Of a stretch of DNA of 64,000 nt, positions 45,772 through 54,674 are shown one piece after another. The DNA comes from Ampelomyces quisqualis (taxonomy: Eukaryota > Ascomycota > Dothideomycetes > Pleosporales > Phaeosphaeriaceae). The DNA is taken from positions 1,240,001 through 1,304,000 of the forward strand of contig JAGTXZ010000020.1 in the NCBI GenBank assembly GCA_018398575.1. The letters are read 5' to 3'. Below the pieces are notes generated by a model that saw only the letters and a program-made list of their open reading frames with translations, was not told where the DNA came from and made no database searches. The translations under genes were made by a program, and so were the position numbers. Each line of letters begins with the position of its first letter. The stretch's first letter is position 1.

Positions 45772-46415
45772 TACACAGCATCGAGCGAAACACCTCAATG
45801 TCCTATCCATGCCTTGTACTGCTCCCTCCTATCCTTCAACACATTATCCGTCGGCTAACAAATAAGCCACTGCAACACAGTAAAATACTCAACACAGGCA
45901 TCTTGCTCTTTCTCATCCACTATGTACACACCACAAGCACTCAAGATATGACCACCCTGGAACATAGCATCGCCGCAATGGCTATTACCCACGCCATGCC
46001 CAATCGTACTTGTGGAATTTTTCCGAATCACCGAGTCAGTAACTCTACGGGCCCGAACACCCGCTAAGCCGGCGAGGCTCGCGTTTGGTGAGTAAATGGC
46101 TAATAAGATCTTGCATAAGTGGTATTTTTAAAGTTGGACGGCTACCATGCCTGCACGCTCAAGGCATGCCTGGTCGTGCGCCTGCGAACTTGTCACCAGC
46201 GCCTAGCTCGCTGAAGAGAGGCGTGAACGTCTAGGGGTTTGTGCGTCCCCACTCATCGAATTCACCGTCTAAATCTTTCCACTTCTCTTTGCTTAGGTTA
46301 TTGGCTTCTGTGGTGTCTCATTCGAACGCGGCTTGTATAATGGTGGCGAATAAGAACATTAAATGATTCCTCCAGGCTTCGTCGTTGCGTTCGCGAAAGA
46401 CGGAAGTAGCGGTAA
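45772..46415 (-). pseudogene. Zn(II)2Cys6-type transcription factor, C-terminal remnant
   Basis: Minus-strand pieces match the middle-homology and C-terminal part of fungal C6 regulators: SVFRERNDEAWRNHLMFLFA, TIIQAAFE, KWKDLDGEFDEWGRTNP, TFTPLFSELGAGD, then in another frame GGHILSACGVYIVDEKEQDA with CVEYFTVLQWLIC and PTDNVLKDRREQYKAWIGH. In-frame stops at 46318-46320 (TGA after AAFE, Trp expected), 46231-46233 (TAG), 45855-45857 (TAG before PTDNVL, Trp expected) and 45795-45797 (TGA), plus at least one frameshift, show it is dead. The DNA-binding domain is not visible. It points toward the aldolase gene, tail to tail, and may be the lost regulator of the local cluster. Confidence 0.75.
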
Positions 46416-46481
46416 TTTTCTAGACTGACGTAGATGTGTTGGCGGAGAGAGATGAATATTCATGAGGCGAATTCGCGAAGG

Positions 46482-46727
46482 TCACCGTAGACAGCAAACG
46501 CATATATGCTGTTTAAGATGCGTGCAGTACCTGGGAGTAGTCAGTAATTTGTACGCTCGCGCTGACCAAGTAGTGAGTGGTAGTGGGTAGGGCTCTTCAA
46601 CCTGCTCCGCGAAGTTCCTACGGGTTACGCCTGAGCACACGGGTTTGAAATGATGGTACTGCTTATCCGCACCACCCATATCCCCATATAAGCTCAACAA
46701 GATCACCGCGACCAAGGAAAATTTCAT
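46482..46727 (-). CDS. Possible small secreted protein, doubtful
   Basis: An 81-codon frame from ATG 46727 opens with a plausible signal peptide (MKFSLVAVILLSLYGDMGGA) and ends with a Cys-rich tail (CTHLKQHICVCCLR). It lies in a decayed region just upstream of the transcription-factor remnant, so it may be chance. An intron donor (GTACTG) occurs at 46532. No family recognised. Confidence 0.2.
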   Translation of the reverse strand: MKFSLVAVILLSLYGDMGGADKQYHHFKPVCSGVTRRNFAEQVEEPYPLPLTTWSARAYKLLTTPRYCTHLKQHICVCCLR

Positions 46728-47003
46728 CTCAATGTGCCAAAGGGCCCTATAGTGCTACAGTGAGCGCTTGCGAGCAACAGCCTATGTACAACTGTGAGTG
46801 ATCTTCCACAGCTTTCCCTATCAGCAACAAATGAAGAGCTAGGATTGAAGATGACCTAAGGGAGGTGGGTTGAGGTTGGGCTAACATGCCGCCCGGTAGT
46901 GGCAAGCATATCGGATACAGAAGCTGTGCGACGGATCTGGGTGATGCTATTGTGATTTGTCCGCTGCAAGGTGTACGTGGGTGAGAAATGGAAGTCCAGA
47001 ACG

Positions 47004-47627
47004 TTATGAATAGAAGGCAGGCGGGGGCCAGCTGTCTAAGATAGGTATTGACGCATCTTCGTATACGGAGGGATCGTAGTCTACGAGTAGCGAGCCATAT
47101 TCTAGATCGATACCATCTGCGGTGTGGAGCCTTCCAAAGGAGCTCTCGAAGGATCGCGATGGCCCCCTAAAGGTATTGGCAATTGCTCTGGTTAAGGTTA
47201 AGATCCGCCTCGTCTACGGCCTCGTAATCCAGCTCATCCTTAGCGCCGTCAGTGTTAGAGGTTGCGAAATGTACTATCGATATCAATGTATCAGTGGAAG
47301 GACGAGACGAATTTGAGGTTGATGAAATACAGAAACGAGATATCTCGAATCATTTCTATCCCGTCTGGAACTCGAGGCTCTGTTCAGCAAGGCCGATGTC
47401 ACCGTCCGCATTTAAGTTCACAGCTTTCACAGTACAGAACTGGAAAGCATGGACTCTAATACAGGGCTTCTTGCGCTCGGTGCAGTACTTGCCTTTCTCA
47501 TATTACCGCACTTGAACGCCTGATCTGGCGCATAAAAGACGGCATCTTGGCTTCTCATAACGTTTGCTTACATTTGATAGGGCGCTTTACGACATGCTTT
47601 ACTATTGAAGGACATAGACAGCTCCAT
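47004..47627 (-). pseudogene. Decayed gene of unknown family
   Basis: A start-like MELSMSFNSKACRKAPYQ at 47627 is followed by a GTAAGC donor and an AGATCAG acceptor. A long minus-strand reading then runs EKGKYCTERKKPCIRVHAFQ, FCTVKAVNLNADGDIGLAEQ, a TAG and a TGA close together, FATSNTDGAKDELDYEAVDE, a frameshift, and a coherent end LEYGSLLVDYDPSVYEDASI with PILDSWPPPAFYS and TAA at 47004. Two of the stops (TAG AAA TGA) sit where Trp codons are plausible. Family not recognised. Confidence 0.45.
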
Positions 47628-48064
47628 GTTGAAAATAACGTTTTGGTATAAGAATCTGGTAAGAGAAACCTGAGGTTCTGTTCGGCAAAACGGCGTTAGG
47701 TTATCTGATCTTCCACGGAATAGGCAACTGGTGCTGTCACGTGGCCAAATTTAAAATGACTAAACGAAACTAGTGTCTCTGTTGTACCTAAATCCAAAGG
47801 GTGTGGGTCAGAGTAAGCGCTAAGCAGGATATGTTTCTTAGTGTAAAGGCTAACAAAACGAGACCTCTATGTAGTTACTTACATCAAAACTCTGGATTAC
47901 CAAGCACTTCCGTTCCGGAACGTCTAGATCCAAATTGGAGGGCACCAAACAGGCCCAGGGTTTGCTGATGTTCAGCGTAACATCTGTCTGCGGTGGACTG
48001 GGTGTGTGACGAGCGTAATAGGTTAGTCTAGCTTTTGCCGATCATGCATGTGACTAGCACGTGA

Positions 48065-48083
48065 CTCGGACAGACAGTCCGAG
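48065..48083. promoter_or_regulatory. CGG-N9-CCG inverted repeat (candidate Zn2Cys6 site)
   Basis: CTCGGAC-AGACA-GTCCGAG is a perfect 7-bp inverted repeat with CGG/CCG triplets nine bases apart, the general format bound by Zn(II)2Cys6 dimers. It is 657 bp before the dehydrogenase ATG and overlaps CACGTGAC (48059-48066). Confidence 0.35.
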
Positions 48084-48437
48084 CTTGCGAGGCACAATCC
48101 GCCGCTCTCCCCGCGGAAACGGGCGAAAATCAGCAGGTCGCTCCGCTAGCACGAGACAGCCGGATTGGGCTTAGCGCAAGCTCCACACAAACATCAGCTG
48201 GAGATGCCAGCAGGTGGAGGATACCCCAGATTTTTGGCCATTCTGCTGTTGCTTCTATCGACCCTTCGCGGGAGTATGTGCAGTTCCAGCAGCATAATAC
48301 GGCTTCCCTTGGTTGTTTCTGTCTCCAGGGCTGTGTCGATTAGTGGACGACGAACCTTAGCGGCGGGCGAAATTACCCCACACCGAGCTTCGGGGGCATG
48401 CCGGTCCCACATGACGCGGATCTGTAGTTACATTACA

Positions 48438-48455
48438 CTGCGAAAACCTCCTCCG
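48438..48455. repeat. 18-bp direct repeat, copy 1
   Basis: CTGCGAAAACCTCCTCCG here recurs exactly at 48595-48612, both copies upstream of the dehydrogenase start. Confidence 0.7.
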
Positions 48456-48594
48456 GGCCCCGTCTCGCAACGAAGGTAACCGTCGTCGACCCAAGGAGCC
48501 CGGAGTCGTACACGTCAATGCATATAATGGCCTGCGAACTCCAAGCGAGATGCTCATTCGCCAATCATCCAACCTGTGGGCGCTGAGTGAGAAG

Positions 48595-48612
48595 CTGCGA
48601 AAACCTCCTCCG
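48595..48612. repeat. 18-bp direct repeat, copy 2
   Basis: Second exact copy, 157 bp after the first and 128 bp before ATG 48740. Confidence 0.7.
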
Positions 48613-48739
48613 AGTACCTGCACGATCACAGATAGCGCGCACAAAATCTATAAATTGCGTCTTTCAGACCGCTCGCCCTTTTCATTCTTTCACTTACCTA
48701 GTCCTTCGGAAATTTGACTTCCGCCCCCCATCTATCATT

Positions 48740-49861
48740 ATGGCTCCTCACAAACTTCAAGTTGCCGTAGCAGGTCTCGGTCGCATGGGCGCACGACACG
48801 CGCTGAACATTCTGAACAAAACACCACGCGCCGAGCTCGTTGCAGCTTTCTCCCCTGATCAGAAAGAGCTTCAATGGGGGAAGCAGCACCTCGAGCCATA
48901 TGGTGTCACGCTCTACGACGACTACAAGAAGATGCTCAAACACCAAGGACTCGAGGCCGTCGTAGTCGGAACTGCCACTTCAGTACATGCCGAGGAAACC
49001 CTGCAAGCAATTGAGAAGGATCTGCACGTTTTGTGCGAGAAGCCCCTTTCCACGAATGTGAAGATCTGCCAGGACGTTGTTGACGCCGCAGCGAAGAAGC
49101 CCCACCTTAAGGTCATGTGCGGCTTCTCCCGACGCTTCGACGATAGCTACCAGGATGTTGCGCAGAAGATTGAGCAAGGTGCCATTGGCAGGCCGACAAT
49201 CATCAGATCACAGACTTGCGACAGGCAGCACCCTGATCCAGGTAAGCACCATGAAATTCATAGCACCAAGCATTGTTCGCTGACTATGCTAGACTTCTTC
49301 GTTCAATATGCAGCATGGTCGGGCGGTGTCTTTGTTGACATGTCTGTCCACGACATCGATCTCACACTCTGGTACTTCGGCTCCAACGTCATACCCAAAT
49401 CGATTTCCGCGAACGGTGTCGTTGCAATTCTACCAGGTCTGAAGCAGCACAAGGACTACGACAACGCCGTCGGTATCGTTGAGTTTTGGGACGGCAGGAT
49501 TGCGCACTACTATGCTTCGCGCATGATGACACATGGTCAAGAAGATGTGACGGAGATTATTGGTACAGAAGGCAAGCTGAGCGTCAACCTCAACCCGCAG
49601 AAGAACTTGGTCAACATATACTCCAAGGCCGGTATCACTCGAGAGGTACCCGGCGACTACTGGGGTCGATTTGAGCCAGGGTTTGTCAAGGAGGCCAACG
49701 AGTTCACTGCCGCATGCTTGGACAATACACCTGTGCCCCTGGAGTTCCAGAATTCAGTGAGGGCTGTACAAATCGGAGCCTGGCTGCAGGAGGCGCTCGT
49801 AAGCGGCAAGCAGATCCGGTTTGATGAGTCTGGCAAGCGCGTTGATCGTGCGAACTTGTAA
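48740..49861 (+). CDS. Gfo/Idh/MocA oxidoreductase (inositol dehydrogenase-like)
   Basis: NAD(P)-dependent sugar or cyclitol dehydrogenase, 356 aa. Exons 48740-49241 and 49293-49861; the 51-nt intron (GTAAGC...TGACTATGCTAG) is itself open, but its removal joins HPDP to DFFVQYAAWSGGVFVDMSVH as in the family. The Rossmann motif is VAVAGLGRMGARHA (GxGxxG), then AVVVGTATSVHAE and VLCEKPLSTN (the catalytic EKP motif), and the C-terminal fold has GGVFVDMSVHDIDLTLW with the conserved His-Asp pair and GTEGKLSVNL. The pattern is close to myo-/scyllo-inositol 2-dehydrogenases (inference). Starts downstream of the repeats and the CGG palindrome. Confidence 0.92.
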   Translation: MAPHKLQVAVAGLGRMGARHALNILNKTPRAELVAAFSPDQKELQWGKQHLEPYGVTLYDDYKKMLKHQGLEAVVVGTATSVHAEETLQAIEKDLHVLCEKPLSTNVKICQDVVDAAAKKPHLKVMCGFSRRFDDSYQDVAQKIEQGAIGRPTIIRSQTCDRQHPDPGKHHEIHSTKHCSLTMLDFFVQYAAWSGGVFVDMSVHDIDLTLWYFGSNVIPKSISANGVVAILPGLKQHKDYDNAVGIVEFWDGRIAHYYASRMMTHGQEDVTEIIGTEGKLSVNLNPQKNLVNIYSKAGITREVPGDYWGRFEPGFVKEANEFTAACLDNTPVPLEFQNSVRAVQIGAWLQEALVSGKQIRFDESGKRVDRANL

Positions 49862-52152
49862 GCTCTTGCACACTTCTGTGGTAGATAGACAATCCGTTGC
49901 ATCATAATACGATAGCAAAATGATGACTTCCAAAGTATTCCTGGCTGACCCTGCGCACGTCAACTCTTCTCTTTCCTTCACAGGCGGCTTTACTCTTTCG
50001 AGAAATTCACTCCTTAGTGGTCTGGGCCAATTAGATACCTTCTATAGTTTAGAGCTAGCCTGTGATGCAAACATGCTCTCGATTAGGGGAAGAGGCCCGA
50101 TGAGATCTTGACGGGATGAAAAGTTAATCGGTCCTAAAAGCGGGTGATTGTAAGGCCTCTCCTTTGCCAAGGAACTGCCCACTCTCGAGAAAGTACTGAA
50201 CTCAGGCAAGACCGTGGGTCATCGGAGAGCGTGGCGAAGACCTTTGGCAGAAGTACGACTTCCTTACCATAAAGGAACTCTCACCGTCAGCCAGAACCGC
50301 TATTCGTATTTCGCCTGAACAATGTGAACGTGGGGCAGTGTGGAACACCAACAGATCGAGCATCCCTTCGAATGCTCCATGCGAATGCTCCATGTTGATG
50401 AGCTACTGACCAGATAACTGATATTGCATACTGTAAATGCCATGGCTTTGATCGCCAGATCTGCGATCTCATTCCTAGTAATAATGCCCGCGCACTGTCC
50501 GAGCAGATTTTTTGCGAACAGGATGAATGGATGAGCGAATCCTGGAACACATGAGCACCAGCTACACCTCTCACAGTGTGAACTACACAGATTCTCACTA
50601 CCGCCATGGAGTATTTTGACAGAACCGTAGGCTTCCTCTCTCTGCATTTCAAGTTGCGCACTCTTCTCCAAAAGTTACGGTATTCGCCATCCACAAGCTA
50701 AAAACACCTTCCAGTACAGATCTTCTTGCAGTAGTCATGGTCCTCTCGACATGTCTTGGATACTTAACCCATGGTCATTATTGGGACAAGCCGGATCCAA
50801 ACTACCATGTTTGCTTCTAGAGGCCACAAATCTCCTCGAATACTAACACCACCGCTACCAGCGATGCTGCGCAGCATCTCGAGGATGGAAATTACCGCTG
50901 TGTAATATTCTAGGCCTCGCAATCTGGCACAGCAGAGCATATAACAAAAGACTTTAGAGGAGAGTGCTCCGCACACTGTGGCATCAGCTCACTGGTTGCT
51001 GATAGCCCGATCTAGAGATTAAGACGCAGAAAGTATTGCCGACATCCAGAAGTCGCCCTTTGTGATTTTCCTGCTTAGAAAGTACTCGGGACCACCTATT
51101 TCTTACAAAATCACGGAGGACTGCCAGTGCGACGGGCTTGTTGCTTGCAATAACAACGACGTCGATAGTGGGCTGAGGTGTGGAGAAGGGGATCCGAGTA
51201 ACAACGGGAGTGGATCAAGCACATTAGAGATGGGAACGAGTCGCTCATAGACCTTAAACACGTTGCTTTCGGGCTTAGAAACAGCCACCACAAGTACTAC
51301 ATCCGCGTACTCAGCGTCGTGGCTGACGCGCTAGACGCTGCCGGTGCTCAAGCGCTTATCGCAGGCCAAAGAGCTGAAAATGCAAGAGGTAGAACTTATC
51401 GGTCGTGCAAAGATCACGTCTCTGTAATGTTCCCGGGCCTGGAATACGAGCAAAAGATTATCATAAACCTGCCCAGCATCGAACTCGAGTTCGCAAACGT
51501 GCTCAGCAACATCTCAGGCAAGACCATCTCTTCATCATATCGATCATCGAGCAACAATTCGGCTATCGCGCCGCTGATGACTGAAAGTGCCCATAAAGTT
51601 TGTACTTCTAGAATGCACAATTGTTTTCCCTTAGAGCTAGATCTTCGTGACTCTTATTTCGGATACATAGTCAAATAGGCATACCAAGCCGTGCTTTCGG
51701 CTTTCACGCTGCGATCTACATTGTTGGCTGGCTACTCGTAGTAAACTGCTTCCCGGTCAAAGGTATGCTACCTGACAGCGTCAGAGATATGTTTTAGCAT
51801 GTGTTTGGTGTCAAATATGTGCGGGGCTGGCATGAGGAGACTAAGGAGTTCGCAAAGGTGCAAAGGTCAACGCTGTAAGCTCACAGGCTTTCGAATCGGA
51901 ACACCCAGAAGATAGCTGGATCAGACGAGTTGGGACCTGTCTTTGTCTCTTTACTGTACAGACCGATCGGCGATGAGATTCTATTGCTTTATATACTCTC
52001 CACGGAATTTGTGATATACTACTCACACCTCATCTATTCTTTGGGGGATGTTTCTAAAGTCTGCTTCATGCATCGTGGTATCATAATTTGAGCTGACTGG
52101 CTTTCCACATCCTAGCTTCCAAGTTCCAACACCCTCATTCATTCCCAACCAT
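49862..52152. other. Gene-poor tract with coding-like debris, 2.3 kb
   Basis: Plus-strand stretches such as VVADALDAAGAQALIAGQRA (51319 on), PGLEYEQKIIINLPSIELEF and, in another frame, HAAIYIVGWLLVVNCFPVKG with MLPDSVRDMF, TAG and HVFGVKYVRGWHEETKEFAK (51690-51870) look like remnants of a protein gene that I cannot name. The rest (49900-51000) shows no supported gene. Confidence 0.35.
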
Positions 52153-53090
52153 TCATTTCGCCACGGTCTCTCCGTCCACACTACCCAAATTCTTTGCCCT
52201 CAACTCATACTCATCCTTACCCTTCAGACCTGCATGCCTTCCCCTCCTCCAGAAAAAGAAACCAATCGCTCCAAAAAGCGCTATGCCCCCAACAATAGCT
52301 CCAACAGCGATACCTGCTTTGGCGCCAGTAGATAGTCCACTGCTTCCACCGCCGCTCTGTCCTCCAGTACTAGAGGCACTAGATGGTGACCCAACCAACC
52401 CAGGGCTGGAGCTTGGTGTCGGCGCATCGAAATCGTCGGATGTCACGTTGAAGCAAGGGACTTGTATTGTGAAGTCGCGCGTCTCAACCAAAGTCTAGTC
52501 GCACACTGTTAGCATTCACTGGTAAGGTGTCCGTGAGGATACCACATACGATGTCAGCGCAAGCAAAGAAACTCTGGTTCTTGCCGTCGTTCTCGCCTTC
52601 AAATTCTGCCCAGTACTCGAGTTGAATCGTAGCATTTTGCCCCGCGGAGACGTTTTCAAGTGCGTCGAGTTTGTAGCACTGGTGACCTGGGTCGATGTCT
52701 GTGGTGTTGGCGACGACTTGTTCGCTGAAGTCGGATTGAGATGTAGGGTCTATGATCAATTAACCTTATCTTGTTTCGCCCCGTGGAGAGTGAAGTCGTA
52801 CTATTTCCCACGGCGATTCTGAAAGCTACAAAGTATGCATCATCTGCAATGCTGAGAGCAACTTGGCCCTGCTGGATTGGGAAGATTGTGCGGTTTGATG
52901 GTGGTTCTGCGCTTCCACATGGTCCTGTGTTATCGTGCGTGGCATCCCAAATACGGTCAGATGGCCACATGAAGGCTACAGGACCCATTTCTGAGCCTTC
53001 TGCGCCCTCACCATGAGTTTGTGCGAAAGCATGACGGAGGCTGCCACTGGTGAGCAAAATGGGAAGCAAAGAGCAAAACTGAGACCGCAT
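52153..53090 (-). CDS. BIM1-like (X325) copper-binding protein with C-terminal membrane anchor
   Basis: Exons 53090-52802, 52749-52550 and 52494-52153 join in phase to 276 aa. A signal peptide (MRSQFCSLLPILLTSGSLRH) ends near AFAQT just before His in HGEGAEGSEMGPVAFMWPSD, consistent with an N-terminal copper-ligand His. The family blocks are GPCGSAEPPSNRTIFPIQQG, QVALSIADDAYFVAFRIAVG, DIDPGHQCYKL and FFACADI. A Ser/Gly-rich stalk is followed by a membrane segment (AGIAVGAIVGGIALFGAIGF), then a basic stop-transfer WRRGRH and a short tail, where many relatives have a GPI signal. BIM1/X325 members bind copper and act in copper acquisition or cell-wall processes. Many N-glycosylation sites. Confidence 0.85.
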
Positions 53091-53737
53091 AGTGGGCTCC
53101 AAGATCAAGTGTCAAAGCACGATGCGCGAAACGAAGAACTTGAACCCGGATCAGAAGCATACAGTACATGCAGGACGGAGTGGGGTATCAGTCACATGCT
53201 GCTAGTGTACAAGCCAAGTCACCGATAAGAGACCCGGTCGCTCCAACGTTGCCGGGTCGTGTGCTGCATTCGCCAAGTCGTTCAATTATTGCCTCTTGTC
53301 TCAATCGTCTCCTGCACTCAACATGCCGTCCGTGGTAACCAATAGCACGCGTCACCAGCTCGTGTCCGTATGTAGCGCAGCGATTAAAGTTATCTGATTG
53401 CGCTACTTCCGAACATCCAGCCAATTAGGCGATACCAAGGCTTTCTCGGCCTCCTGAAGGAGTTAGAGGATGCTGCATTATCAGATCATCTGATGGAATT
53501 TTCTCCCATCTCCGAAATTCGGCCGGCTTGTTATGCGCTGTGCTCACTCCACCTTGGCTGTATAACCGTGCGATGAGACGAGTGTAACAGTTCCTTGCTT
53601 TCTAGGGCTTTGAACATGTGAGCAAGCTACAAAACCCGGCCATGTGCGCTCCGTACCGAATATTCTTACCTTGTACAACCTTACTGTTCCACTCCAATCA
53701 CCTACGTTCACTTTCTCGAAGTCCAATTTGTCTCAAA
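53091..53737. promoter_or_regulatory. Divergent promoter of two cell-surface genes
   Basis: 647 bp between the starts of the BIM1-like and the Ser-rich secreted genes. No coding frame or clear motif was picked out. Confidence 0.4.
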
Positions 53738-54434
53738 ATGCTTGTTATTCAGCTCCTTCTCACAAGCTTCGTTGCCCTAGCAAGCTCGTCTTCTCTCTAC
53801 GCAGACGATGCATATTTCGCCACTCTGCTCAAGCGTCAGGCCCCTGGTACACCTTCGTTTAATTGCCACGACAACTGCGGTACGTCGCTTTTCTCGACTT
53901 ACACCTTCCTACTAATCCAGCTCAGGGACGGCCATAACACTCTCCCGCCAGACTGACAAATGCGACAATGCAGCCTTCAAGAGCAACTACGTCAATTGTC
54001 TGCAATGCTCTGGCCCAGACAACTACAACATCTGGCGCATGTATGGTAACACTTTGAGCAGCGCCGGCGCGAGCTGCGGTCTGGCGACCGAGCCGTTGGC
54101 GGGAAAGCAAAGCGATGTTGGTCCTGCTGTGCATGCTTCTAGCAGTTCTTCTGCAGCAGCATCGGGATCCGCTGCGCCGGTGACTACTCCTGCGCCAGCA
54201 TCAACCAGTGCGAGCTCGTCTGCGGTGGTACCTGGTTCAATCACTAGTGCGCCTGTTGCGAGTCGCAATGCGACATCTAGCTCTACGAGCGTAAGTGTAG
54301 CCCTTTGATCTTGTGAAGAGTGACTAATGCGTGCATAGTCGGCGCCTCTTCAGCAGTCGACAAATGCTGGTACTCTTATCGCTCCGGCCGGAATCCTCGG
54401 GGCTGTCGTTGCTGGCGCGATGGCCGTGTTGTAG
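53738..54434 (+). CDS. GPI-anchor-type, Ser/Ala-rich secreted protein
   Basis: Exons 53738-53879, 53926-54290 and 54339-54434 join in phase to 200 aa. Signal peptide MLVIQLLLTSFVALASS, then a compact Cys domain (FNCHDNCG, DKCDNAAFKS, YVNCLQCSGPDNYNIW, ASCGL: seven Cys), a Ser/Ala/Thr/Pro-rich stalk (about 110-175), and a hydrophobic C-terminus (LIAPAGILGAVVAGAMAVL) typical of GPI attachment. Likely cell wall or plasma membrane. The Cys domain family was not identified. The alternative acceptor at 53920 would change a few residues. Confidence 0.75.
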
Positions 54435-54674
54435 AACATTATGATCTGGTCTCATACTAATGACAGTGGAGTTACAGATGCATATATGTAGCGAATCCAA
54501 TCAACATATCATTACGAAAGATTCCAACATCCAGTACAGCTGCAAGTCCCCTGATCGTCTCCATCAAAATTCGAACTCGTCGGGCCAGGCTGGGTATAAC
54601 GCTCGACGAGAACGTTCAAATCCCATTACCGGTGTGAACTAAGACCAACGTCTCCGTATAGCAGCTTCCGATAC

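Larger units (their letters stand above)
47628..48739. other. Promoter-side region of the Gfo/Idh/MocA gene
   Basis: No gene supported; an open frame at 48165-48479 lacks any family signature. Contains a CGG-N9-CCG palindrome, CACGTG elements near 47739 and 48059, and an 18-bp direct repeat, all described separately. Confidence 0.45.

Noticed and set aside
48165..48479. Frame with a hydrophobic stretch resembling a signal peptide
   Set aside because: It lies among promoter repeats, the hydrophobic stretch is mid-protein, and no domain or splice pattern supports it.
53940..54134. Minus-strand small frames over the GPI-type gene
   Set aside because: Antisense to the Cys/Ser-rich exon, without their own start context or homology.
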